Assembly (NCBI GenBank): GCA_951217055.1
Contig: OX578282.1
Coordinates: 29,037,157 to 29,101,156 of the forward strand
Reading direction: 5' to 3'
Origin: Gerris lacustris
Lineage: Eukaryota > Arthropoda > Insecta > Hemiptera > Gerridae
Length of the DNA stretch: 64,000 nt
Of the stretch, positions 49,016 to 60,058 are shown one piece after another. Within the stretch, counting starts at the first letter, position 1; each line of letters starts with the position of its first letter. The notes beneath the pieces were generated by a model, which did not search any database, had not been told where the DNA came from, and saw only the letters and a list, made by a program, of their open reading frames with translations. The position numbers were made by a program, and so were the translations under genes.

Positions 49016-50193
49016 ATCCTAATATATGTCAGATTACAGTAACATCCGTAAATTATAGAAAGAACGAATGGCAAATGAGCAACAGAAATGCTAAACAATA
49101 ATCAACAACTATTCCACTGAATTCGGGAGTCTGCTAATTCTTTAACAGATCTTATTATTACAATGATATATTAAAATAAAAAAAAAACGAGTCTTGTTTA
49201 TCCTATAAGCAATTAATTACGAGTAATCAGGTTTATCCTATAAGCTACTAATCAATACATCTTAAAAGCTATTCCATTTAAACACGACATTAATAATTCG
49301 GTTATTTTTATTTTCTTATTTCAAAAAAATAATATTCGTATTAAAAACTCGTGTTAATTTGTTTCTGGTATAAAAAAAAATGCTTCTCACGAAATGTCAT
49401 TTCATATTCAATCATGTGTAAAAATAAACAAATGAATAATCCACTATTATTTTAATGACGTTATTAAAATTACCAAAAATTTACATAAATTCTTTTTTTA
49501 ATATATATATGTTTTTTAATAACCAGTTTATTGTAATTTGTTTAATAATAATTGACTCACAATCTCAATCGAAATTATTCAGTATAATCGATTATTTATA
49601 CTTTTTAATTATTTTACATTAGACAGGAAGGTTTTTCTTAAACGGATTTCCTTGTTTCTTATTTATTTATTTTTATAATAATATTTGTGATACTTGAACA
49701 TCAACAAGATTTTTGTCAGAAATAATATTAAATAAATTATATTATGTAAATATATCGATTACCATAAAAAATAATAATATTTCAGTGAAATTTATATTTA
49801 AGTAGTATTGATTTTGACGCGAGACTTGATATTTATTTATTTTACATGATATTTTATGGATTATCGTGACATATAAATGATGGATGATGTCCTCTAGTAA
49901 TCAATCATCTGTGCATTTATGTAGAAATGTTTGTTTATTTACTTGGGGTGTTCTTACTCACCGTAAATATGAGTCAGTCCTCTTTAACTTAATCATTTTC
50001 TCACTTTCACCTTACCTATATAACTGGGATAAAGTAATCAAATACTGAATGTTCATGATATTATTTAAATTTAGAAAAGATTGCCAGATGATTCGACCAG
50101 ATTAGATTTCTGTTATCCACGTATTAATTTAAAGGGAGAGATAGAGCAGGGAATCAACATTACTCTGAATTAATTATAACTGAGAATTATTGA
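49016..50193. other. Unannotated AT-rich stretch
   Basis: No features supportable. Confidence 0.55.
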
Positions 50194-50197
50194 TTAA

Positions 50198-50351
50198 AGG
50201 ACCCCATACCCATACACGGTCAAAATGTATGCGCAAACATTTTGACCGTGCGGGGCTGTTTGATGTTGGCGTAAACATGATGTTTGACGTGTATGGCCTA
50301 AATTTGCCCGACATCAGGTTTGCGCAAAATGTTTGATCGTGTATGGGGGCC
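50198..50351. mobile_element. piggyBac-type MITE flanked by TTAA
   Basis: The 154-bp element lies between TTAA copies (50194-50197 and 50352-50355). Its ends are complementary: AGGACCCCATACCCATACACGG on the left, GGCCCCCATACACGATCAAA on the right minus strand. An inner hairpin CGGTCAAAATGT/ACATTTTGACCG occupies 50218-50250. A TTAA target with C-rich ends is the piggyBac hallmark; with no transposase it is a non-autonomous copy. Confidence 0.65.
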
Positions 50352-50621
50352 TTAATAGAGGAATTATGTTTTGTTATATATGGTAAAAACACTACTCTAT
50401 CTCTATAGACTCTAGATGTTGCGACGATGGCTACATTTTTAAACTTTTTAAGTTCCTATAAGTACAATATACCTCTTACCTTACCTTAACAATTAGCGCG
50501 ATGGACCTAATTATCCCTGTCCAGAGCAACATTTCTCTTCATCAAGACCTCAAACATTAAAAACTGTCAGTGTGGTCATCCTCTTAGACTACCGCGGGTC
50601 ATCCTCTTTTACCGCGGTGTT

Positions 50622-50894
50622 TTAACGCGCAAATACGAAACACCCAGCTGCACCAGCTGCCTTCTTCCATCCGGTTGACAAGTCCATACGATGGTAGCTT
50701 CTTTCCTGTAGCATAATCTGACAGAGGTCCATGTTGAGTTTCTGGAATTCTACGTTTCTCCTAATTATCCAGTGATGCTGGTCTATTTGAACAGCTCCGT
50801 AAATTCTCCTTAGTAGGTACTTTTCTCTTAGACCGGAAGAATATAATTTTAAGAGAAAACTTGGATTCGTCAAATCGTCATCAATCATGTTCAC
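50622..50894 (-). pseudogene. Non-LTR reverse transcriptase C-terminal fragment
   Basis: The minus-strand frame (90 codons) contains 'LREKYLLRRIYGAVQ' followed by 'WIIRRNVEFQKL' (about residues 22-54). This is the signature just after the reverse transcriptase domain of many arthropod non-LTR retrotransposons ('..ILRRIyGp...WRiRrN.El..L'). It then departs from the expected 'LRWxGHV' continuation. Neither the catalytic part nor a 3' tail is present. It is a short relic, not a host gene. Confidence 0.6.
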
Positions 50895-51689
50895 GTTACT
50901 ATGGAAATCTTAAGGATAAAATTCTTCGTCGGAAAGATAGAGAAAGAGTTATTGAAACTGTTCACGATAACCAAATTCGTCGGAATACTATGGTCGGGTG
51001 CTAAGGAGAAGGGTTGCAACATTGGTTACGAAAATTTACGGTCCCTTCAATTTATTTGATGGGGGGAAAAAGTTTGGTTGATATTCATTAAGATGGAGTT
51101 CTTTTGATAGCTGCTATGTGTGACAAAATGGACAGCGCTATATAGAACCCTGATAGCAGATTTTTCTTTCACAGTTAGGACGGACACTATGCTATCGATC
51201 ACCATGAAGTCAAAATCAAAATTTTAAATGGTAGTAAGATGATGGCTCTGGATGGAATATCTCCAAATAATTAGAAGTCTTCGATTTTCTAGATGAGCAG
51301 TTGAGCCACTTGATTAAGAATAAAGAAAGACGTCACTCCACTAAAGAACCTTTACTGTTCAAAGCTGGCTTTCAATTTTCAGTGGTCACCTTGGTATCAG
51401 TGAGACAAATCAAATACATAACTGGAAAAATCAGTGTAAGAGTTCTATTACATTCTAAGCTCTGATTACAAGTGGGGTGGATAAGTAATAATAAAGGCTC
51501 TATAAAGGGCTTGAAGGCCTGCTGTCAAGTTCATGGATCTGTCCAGCTAAATGTTGACTTATGGTTTCACCTGACTCATTCTCTCCGCTATTTTTTTAAA
51601 GTAATATGTAGTTCATTTGTATTTCTTTTATTCATTTGACTAATATTTTTACGTTGCTTTATTTTTCAGGTATTTTTTTACGGCGTCTG
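50895..51689. other. Unannotated, possibly retroelement-derived
   Basis: Moderate composition, no clear frame. It lies upstream of the fragment at 50622-50894 in that strand's sense, so some may be decayed retroelement. Confidence 0.35.
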
Positions 51690-52050
51690 AGACCCGGGAG
51701 TGATGTGAAAAAAACGACCGTCTAGTCACAAAATTTAGTTGAAATTCGGTAAACATGTTCATTTTACCAATGGCCAGGACGAGTTCATTGGACAACGTTA
51801 TCAGCCCAAGAATCGCGCGCAACCCTCGCGTAAACGCGAACTTCAAATGGAAAATTGGAATTTTAGGTCGGTTTTTTAGTAAAACCATACCGACACCGCT
51901 ATGAAGTGTTAAAGATCGCTAAATTTATTAAAGCGGACCATAAAATTTAAAATAGAAAAAACAACGTTTTTACCGATATCTTACGTTCTAACGTAATGAT
52001 TTTAATAAAAATTCATACACATCGTCTAAAGTACAATAGAAAGAGGTAGA
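51690..52050 (+). repeat. Family F repeat, copy 2
   Basis: Shares 'cattggacaacgttatcag', 'gcgcgcaacc.tcgcgtaaacg', 'aaaattggaatttt' and 'gtaaaacca.accgacac.gctatgaagt' with 19745-20235 in the same order. Confidence 0.7.
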
Positions 52051-52169
52051 GGGCTGCAATGATAAAAACAATGGTTTATTTTAATTTTGCCTAAATCTGG
52101 TAGTACAAATAATTAGTTACTTTTAATTTTGTCTCCTTTCTAACTCCGCCATGTATAAGTAGTTAGAAT

Positions 52170-52874
52170 CAGTGGCGTATCCAGGGAAGCACAGGGGGCA
52201 CGTGCCCCCCCCCCCCCCCCCCCCATAACATTTTCTAACAAATACGTTCTAAAACAGTTGTTTTTACTTGAGCGCGGAGATTTTTTCTGTTTATTAGTTG
52301 TACATTTTTTATGGGAGGGGGAGCTGCTTTGTTGAATAAGTAGTTCCTTTTTCTTGTTACCACTAGGAGTGCAACATCTATTGAGGCTATATTTCGTTCG
52401 CTAGCATAAAGAGATTCTAGCTTGTATTTTTTGACAATGAGTAATACATCCGTTTTTCTGCCCACCAATTTCTTGCCGTTGTTTATTGACGCTTATAGAA
52501 ATCACCATTGTTTGAGGCAAGTTAAGTGCAATGTTATCTTTCTTCTTCAACCAATGTTTACTCCATATTTGCCTCCTCTTCCGTTTCTCCTTGCTATCTT
52601 CATGTATCGCGCCAATCTACAAACTGCTTAAGCTTTATTTTTTGTTACCACAGGCATAGCTTGGTCGTGTACACAAAAGATCACAGTATGAACACCAACT
52701 TCTAGCACGTCACAGAGTGAACTGCATTTACAGTGTGTGGCGCACGACGTGCCATGCTAAGCACGGCGCGCCGAAAGAAAAAATGGCACGGCCTGCAATG
52801 CACGTGTAGTGTATGGGTCATGGGCCGCTTTAGAATGTGCTTCCCCCCAGACTTAGCCGCTGGATACGCCACTG
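52170..52874. mobile_element. hAT-type DNA transposon, 705 bp, non-autonomous
   Basis: Ends CAGTGGCGTATCCAGGG (left) and CAGTGGCGTATCCAGCGG (right, minus strand), flanked by a perfect 8-bp duplication GTTAGAAT (52162-52169 and 52875-52882). A 20-base C run (52205-52224) follows the left end. Internal ORFs (77 and 69 codons) show no transposase motif I can name. The left end matches the truncated copy at 3681. Confidence 0.93.
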
Positions 52875-53583
52875 GTTAGAATTGTATAACCTAGCAGTGT
52901 GATTTTATATAATATATATATATAATGAAAAGCTTAAGGAACTTCGTTCCTACTGGCAGTTCCACGACCTACACTTTTTTTTTCAACTAAGATTAAAATT
53001 TGTAACAATAGCGAGGCAATTCTATTAGTAGGGCTACTCTTTTGGATCTTTATTTAATGGTTCTTAAAAAAATTATAAATGCAATTTAAGGGTAGAGGGA
53101 TCGGCTGCTACTAATGATAAGATTGCCACAATGAATCATGTCTCCTATCTCTGGGATTCGAACCGGTATAGACTCACATTCTTGGTAAGTCCCACACATG
53201 CACATACATATATATATTTGTATATATACACATATTTCGTAGGATTCAACACACCAATATTGAATTCCTTTTCAATATTTATTTTACAAATGATAGATCA
53301 CTTTAAATCCTGGTTGTCACTTTTTTATTTGCAATACAATAAATTTTGATTTTATATTTATTTATTTTAATTTTCATATTTGAAAAACCTCTGGCATACT
53401 AAGATTTCTTTAACTGAAACTTGAATGTTTACATCAATAACTGTTTAATATGAGGATCACGGGAGATATTTGAGTCAAGTTCGAAGTAATATAGCGTGGG
53501 TATTTCACTTCAATCATCGGAGTCCTCATCAATCAACACCAGCCTAGCCAATCACTCAATGTCTCGCCAAGAAAAAAAATGTA

Positions 53584-53586
<3 letters not shown>

Positions 53587-53651
<65 letters not shown>
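53587..53651. repeat. (TA)n microsatellite, about 65 bp
   Basis: TA dinucleotide repeat. Confidence 0.97.
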
Positions 53652-53654
<3 letters not shown>

Positions 53655-54976
53655 TTAAAAGCTAAGGCCTCCAGTAATGTAAACAGTGTAGCTCAAACCT
53701 CATCACCTTATTCTAAAAAAAAGAAACTTTTTCCCTCTCTGGTTGGCCACGACGCCTGAATAATATTGAAGGTAGATGTTTACATAAACATAAATCCATT
53801 AGTAAACATTACTGTGGGTCTGGGATTGACAGTGACAGGCTGACTATCAGTCACTTCATAAGACTCCAGTCAATCTCACCAAGCCATAAACCAGCCACCA
53901 TCCTTGTCTCTTTTCCTTCCTTCAAAATAAATCCCCCTTCAGTCTTTTTTTCTCTTTATATAATAGCTCATTTATTTTCGTTAATAGAAAATCCATCAAG
54001 TTATATATAGGATATAACTATACAGTTGTTTACTCAATTTTTTTAAAATGATGTAAAAGGGTATTCTGACAACGATGATGTTTTATTAAAAAGTTTATAA
54101 GCTTTGTAAAGATTATAACATTTTTTTGTATTATTATGTAATTGTATTGTCACGAATGTTATTATTATTCGTTTATAAATAAGATTGAGTTCTGCATTTA
54201 AGGTGTGACGACATATTACGAACAATCGTAGAAAAACACGATCAAACAATAAAATATGCATTTGGAATAAAAGATAATTTATAAACGAATATGAATGAGT
54301 ATAATATAAACACTGTATTCCACGACTTTAAAAATTGTCGGTACATTTAAAGTTTTTGGAAGTGTTTTATCGTTTTCGCCATCAAAATACTGCCTCATTT
54401 TTTGAAGAATATTCCATATGAGTAGTTCTAAGATTCATAACAATGTAATTCTTGGAAATACTTCTAGGATGGAGGAAAATACAGTCGAGTTCTAGAATAT
54501 TAATACTATTATTCTCATAGAATTGCGGTAGCAAGGATGTTAGCTAAATAGTTCTTGAAGATCGACAGTCATGACCACGATGATGAGTGTGGTGGCACAT
54601 AATATGTTGTCTAAACCGCTCTGTTTTAATCACAATAGGTAAAATATTTTACCTTCCTGACAATCAAATACTTACAAGACTCTAAACTCATTTTAGCGTT
54701 CGGTCTGGGTTCTAGGGAGAGAGCTTAACCATTTAAATCCCTGATCCCAATTTTAGAAATAGGCAAAGTCGATCACAAAATGAAATAAGCTAATAAAATT
54801 ATCCGGCTAAATTTTACTCTTCACTGTTCATCGTTTTGTTCCGACCTGACAATAGATTATAGTTGCTAACTCTCTACACACTTGGCCACATTTTTGCGTT
54901 CTCCAGCCTCCAGCCATAAATAACTTCAGATATTATCCATCCCACTCCCACTCTTCTTTCAGAGGTAAGACCCATT
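53652..54976. other. Unannotated stretch
   Basis: No recognisable gene or element. Confidence 0.5.
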
Positions 54977-56899
54977 CATTGGCGTAACTAGGGGGGTGCT
55001 AGGGTGGGCTAAGCCCACCCTAGACGAAAATTAGCCCACCCTAGAAAAATAAAAAAGTAAAAAAAAATCCAAGTTGGTTTTTTACGGACATTTGTACTAA
55101 AATAAAACGAAATGCAATAAAATAAATACATACTTTCAAAAAACTATTGACTAATCTGGCAAACAAGAAAACGAATACCTGAGCCCAAGTGTTGATAGAT
55201 TTTTGTTTTCGTTTGAATACCGTCCAACGAAAAACTAGTCAGTCTGTCAATTAATTTTTGTAAATCGACTGTCTTTGCGAGGGATGCCGCAGGCCGACCG
55301 AGCTGTGGTGTGGGACAGGGTCACCAATTTGTCCGTCGGATGAGGGGGGGGGGGGTTGTAAAATTCTACTGTACTTTAAGGCGTCGTGGCAAAAACAATT
55401 ATACCCCGCCTCTTGATTTTCGGAAAAAATACGAGTAGGTAATGTCAAAATCGGTTAGGAACCTTAAAAATCGCTTGACCAAATATAAGGTAAGGGCAGT
55501 TTTAAACCACTTAAGGGTGGAAATCGGCCCTAAAAGGGGAAATAGTGTGTTTTTTGGATTTTTGTACTGATGGGTGTGTTTGTCGTGAGACATGCAGTTT
55601 TCTGGTTAAAATTTTTTGGGAAATGGGTTTATTTTCAACGGGGAATCGACTACGGTCAAAAAAGGCGTTTTTTTAACACGTTTTTACGTAAAACTTTTAA
55701 AATTATTGAAAAATTTAAATTTCTTTTCAAGGCTTCTGTAGATACCGCAGAAGTCCATCGCCGGTAACGAGAACTTTTTTTTTACCTGCACTCCCGCTTA
55801 AGGTCGACATCGGGAATTTTTTTTTTCGCTGATCAGAAAACTGGAGATATTCGGTGCGGGGTGTGGTATACTATTGGAAAGCCCTTGGGAAGAATACAAA
55901 AGTGATCCAAAAATATTTTTAAAATTTTCACGTTTCATCAGGCCCTTTGAAGCGAAAAAACCATAACCAAAGACATTTTTTTAAACGTTTTTCTACATGA
56001 GGCTTCGACGCCATTGGGCTTTTATGCCTTAAACGCCTATGAAATGTTGCTCACCGCGTTTTGCTTCTAAACTTGATGGTACTTTTACTTCTTTAAATTC
56101 CTAGTTCGAGGTACTACAAGATGGTACATAAGAGGTACATACGGAGAAAAAAAAGTAGTCTCCTACTCTGCTTCGTATATGCTATGAAAATGTCCATTTC
56201 AAGGGGTAAGGGTAATCCCCATTTTTTAGTACCTTCAGGAAATCGTGTTTAAGGAAAAAACTCACAAAAATCGTGTTTTTCTGAAATTTCGACTTTGACC
56301 TTACGTACCGTTTGCAATTTGATTCGGACGGGGTTCAAAAGGGTACCGGACTTTAGGTCAAATTGTTCTCTTTAAGATTCCGGTTTGTTTTTATATTTCC
56401 GATTCCTACTTCGGGAGCTACGTCTATGTGAAGGACGTCCTCCTTTGTTAGCCGCAACCAGGGAAAGGGCTTTGTGCTGATTTGACAGAGGTATCGTTGG
56501 AAAGGCCTTTTAAAATGTACCAAATGTGTGCAAAAATATTTTCGAAAAAAAGTACTTGAGACATTTTTAAATTCATATTAGTACAATTTATATTAGTACA
56601 CAATTTATATCTTATACTAGAAGATTTAAATTTCTTGTGCCAACTCTAATCTTATAGACTGTAGTCATACTTTCATTTCTATCTCTGTCGATTGTTTTTG
56701 CTTTGCTATATAATAACTGTTTTTACATACATTTTTCGATACTTTTTAAAATGTACCTACATTTTTATTAGGTAAAAAGAACCTCTAGAATTAAATTTTA
56801 GGGTATCGAAATTTCAAAAGTTTCCGGGGGGGACCTTTCCTCCCCCCCCCCCCCCAGGGGCTTAGCCCCCCCTAGACTTTTATCCTAGTTACGCCAATG
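54977..56899. mobile_element. hAT-like DNA transposon, 1.92 kb, degraded
   Basis: The termini CATTGGCGTAACTAGG (left) and CATTGGCGTAACTAGG (right, minus strand) are inverted copies of the hAT type, each followed inside by G- or C-rich sequence ('gtgggctaagcccaccc' left; a 14-base C run at 56842-56855 right). The 8 bp next to each end (GACCCATT and ATTTAATT) differ, so no target duplication is visible. No transposase frame survives. Confidence 0.75.
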
Positions 56900-57689
56900 A
56901 TTTAATTGAGATTCGGTTTACAACGGACCGGGGTGAGGGAAAGAACCAAGAACGGTCGTTCAATTAAAACTTAAAAATTAAATTGAATTAACATATGATC
57001 ATTCAGCTGACCCATTCATTGATAAACGACAACTCAGTTTAACGTAATATTGTTTTTTATTACAAGTATACATATTTAGAAATAAAAATGTATGAAGTTG
57101 TAAGTGTGTAAACGATTGTTTTATTATAATAGCTTTTTAAAATTTTGTATATTTATTTATTTTTCACTTTCACGAACATTCGCTATAACTTGATGGATTA
57201 CTAATCGTTCCAGATTTTAACAACTTGTTATTTTACCTTAACTTGAACTTTCGATAATTTAAAACATTTTTTTCCTAGTTATTTCAGTAAATTGTAGCAG
57301 AAGAATAAATTTGAAGTTTTATATGCATTTACATTAATTAATCAGAGAAAAAACTATGCCATACTACGTTATTCATTACTTGACCTTGCATTTGAAATAT
57401 TTAAAAAAAAAATAGGTTCAAACTCTGGTTTTTTAAATTATTTACTGACAGAAATTTCAACAACGTTAAAAACGTGATTTTTTTTCCTTCTGACCTTTTA
57501 TTTAAAACAATAACTCCTAAATACAGAAATAACTTCTTAAATACTGAAAGGTAAAAAACTTGAAATGAGTTGGTTGCATGATCGTATTTAAAACCACTCA
57601 CATAGTAATTAACTTGCTTGTTTTTTAAGAAAACGTTCACGATTTATGTTTTTATACAGACCAAAATGCTTAGTATTCGTCAAGCCGTG
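56900..57689. other. Unannotated AT-rich stretch
   Basis: Nothing supportable. Confidence 0.55.
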
Positions 57690-58090
57690 TACCCAAGGAC
57701 TTACGACTCTTAACCTAAATCCATGAAAATTGTTTGCTCAAAGCTGCCAATCTCCTTCCAGTTCACTAATAAGTGAAGTGATTTATTGCCCTGGGCGGTG
57801 GCTCAGCTCTCTCCGAGAGTTCTGGGGCTGTCGATGAAACTCCATCAATCAAAAGCATTGGACAGGTAACGAAAGGCATAAATCAATTAACCCATCAGAG
57901 TTTTGCCCAAGGCTTCAAGGGCACTTCACATATTGCTTTCACGTAACAAATTAATCAGTTATTTTAATGCGAGCTCTCCCTGTCATTCCACAACGAGCTT
58001 AATACCCTTAGTAGTTTATCAACGTCGCTTTTTTTCTCATTTTCGGGATCTCGTAACCTTTTTTTGAGGGAGGAAAAAATTACCTAATGA
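57690..58090. promoter_or_regulatory. Repeat-poor block, candidate cis-regulatory DNA
   Basis: About 400 bp of complex sequence with several factor-type words: CCATCAATCA (57842-57851), ATCAAAAG (57848-57855), 'ataaatcaattaaccc' and 'aaattaatcagttatttta'. No open frame of note. The density of homeodomain and TCF-type words suggests an enhancer; inferred only. Confidence 0.35.
57842..57855 (-). promoter_or_regulatory. Exd/Labial-type site overlapping a TCF-type site
   Basis: The minus strand of 57842-57851 is TGATTGATGG, an exact fit to the Exd/PBX-Labial/Hoxb1 composite TGATNNATGG. ATCAAAAG on the plus strand overlaps it and resembles a TCF/Pangolin site. Confidence 0.4.
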
Positions 58091-58229
58091 GCCAAAGGAA
58101 ATTGATGATGAAGAATTTAATTGATTTCCTCGTTGTTTTACTATAAAAAATTGGTGGTTTATTTTTTTAAATTTCCTCAAATAAAAATTATCGGTATAGT
58201 AACCCGGAATCTTGAGATTAGATAATAAA

Positions 58230-58735
58230 TACCTGATCTTGAGAGAAGCAGCAGGCGACCTAGGACTGGAAATAAACCGTCAGAAGACAGAGTCCTTGTT
58301 TGGGCCCAGTCCAGAGTCTTGATGGGTCCTGAAACATGCAGTGGGAAGACCCTTTAGTGCTGGGTGAGGATAACTTACGAAGGTTCAAATATCTAAGCTC
58401 ACTGGTCACGGAGGACAACTCTGTCTCCTCAAAGATACAAAGCCCGGATTGCTGCCGTCAGTGAAGTCTTCACTCTACGGTCAATTTTTAGATCCCATAA
58501 CATCAGCCAAAATGTGTGCAATGAAAGGGATTGGAGGAGAAGAACTAACCAAGAGATAACCGACCTCTGCAGGCAGCCGGACTTGGTCAGTGTGATCAAG
58601 GTGGTGCGAATACTCAGGCTAGTTCATGTGTACAGCAGCTCAAATTATGGAAGGAAAACCGGGAGGAGCAAGGAGGAGAGGAGGAGCTCGATTTTTAAAC
58701 ATTGCAGAACAACCTGACGAGGATGTATGTTCTTA
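58230..58735 (+). pseudogene. Non-LTR reverse transcriptase relic (C-terminal part)
   Basis: Across shifting frames I read 'LGLEINRQKTE', 'RRFKYLSSLVTEDNSVSS' (about 58378-58430), then after a frameshift 'KARIAAVSEVFTLRSIF', then 'WRRRTNQEI' and 'DLVSVIKV' (58535-58610). This order (thumb '..FKYLGSLVTEDN..EIKARIAAA..', then '..WRRRTNqEl..L...dlv.vIKa.RLRWlGHV') is that of the end of the polymerase region in many arthropod non-LTR retrotransposons. Stops, a frameshift and loss of the segment between 'RSHNIS' and 'ERDWRRR' show it is dead. Confidence 0.75.
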
Positions 58736-58763
58736 GTGAAAGTGAGCCCTACATGTGATGTCT

Positions 58764-58810
58764 ACATGAACTAGCCAGAGTATTCGCACCACCTTGATCA
58801 CACTGACCAA
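58764..58810 (-). repeat. Inverted copy of part of the RT relic
   Basis: Reverse complement of 58584-58632, sharing 'gtgatcaaggtggtgcgaat', separated by about 130 nt; RNA from here would fold back. Confidence 0.85.
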
Positions 58811-58814
58811 CGAA

Positions 58815-59370
58815 GAAAAAGAGGTTATTGAATGAGCGCAGTGAGTTCTTCATTTCAGAGACTTGGGCTTTGAAAAGTTTGTGTTTGTTTGTTTGACCAA
58901 CGATAACTGGCGTAAAAATTGATTGATTTGAACGAAATTCGGCACCCAGGTGCATCTAACAATTTGTGATAACTGTATAGCTTTTGATGATGAATATTTT
59001 CAAGATGACGCCCAATAAGGTGGACTAAAAAAAAAGTTTTAAGCTTGAAAGCACATGATGTACATCCATTTAAAGGTCTTGAAGTGTAGATAAAGAATAT
59101 CCAATTATTACAACTTCACACTTAATATTTTCCAGATGGCGGCCAATATGGTGGACAATAAAACAAAAAGTTTTTTTGACAGTATGATGTTATATATATA
59201 CAAATTTAAAGGTCTTGAAGTGTAGAAGAGGACGAAGCAACTATAAAAATTTCACACTTAATATTTTCAAGATGGCGGCCAATAAGGTAGACCACTATAA
59301 ACATATTTTAATCAGCATGACATGTTATATATCGTTATAAAGGTCTTTAATAGTAGGAAAAGCGTTAATA
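58815..59370 (+). repeat. Family B repeat, upstream part with ~135 bp tandem units
   Basis: Starts 'attgaatgagcgcagtgagttcttc' as at 36938. Tandem units follow, each with 'aaggtctt.aa.agtg.ag' (59072, 59209, 59339) and 'caagatggcggccaataaggt'. It leads directly into the satellite array, and related sequence resumes at 63180. Confidence 0.75.
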
Positions 59371-60058
59371 AGCTAGAAGGCTATCTGCGCTCGCCTGCTA
59401 GACAGCAAAAGCAACAAGGCTCGATAAGCTCGCCTGTTGATTCAACAAATTGATGCCTAGATGCATTTATTGAATAGGCTCGCTGTGATAACCTGTAAAA
59501 ACTTTAAAATAAAGATGTCCACAAATGCAAGGAAATATGATAGAGCCCAGCTGTCTACTGTCTAGGCAGCTAGCCTACAATATACGTGTTGAATAAAGAT
59601 TTTCTAAAATAGCTGTAAAAAAGGCGAGCGTAGCGAGCCAATCATTTTAAATAAATATTTTTTACAAAGGCTGTAAAACAGGAGAGCGTAGCGAGCCTGC
59701 AATAATCCTATTAAATAAAGATTTTGTGCAAAGGCTGTAAAACAGGCGAGCGTATAGCGAGCTTGCATTAACGTTTAATAAAAATTAACTAATAATGTAG
59801 TACAAACAGGCGAGCGTAGCGAGCTTGCAATGACTTTATTTAATAAATATTAACTACCAATGCTGTAACAACAGGCGAAATGTAGCGAGCCTGCAATAAT
59901 CTTATTAAATAAAGATTTTGTATAAAGGCTGTAAAACAGGCGAGCGTAGTGAGCCTGCATTAAAGTTTAATAAAAATTAACTAATAATCCAGTACACACA
60001 GGTGAGCGTAGCGAGCTTGCAATGACTTTATTTAATAAATATTAACTACCAATGCTGT

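Noticed and set aside
53083..53190. tRNA or SINE on the minus strand (B box GGTTCGAATCCC near 53154-53165)
   Set aside because: No A box or cloverleaf could be placed upstream; B-box match alone is weak.
58714..58745. CUGACGA...GAAA as another hammerhead
   Set aside because: The intervening bases cannot form stem II, and the words fall in decayed reverse transcriptase sequence.
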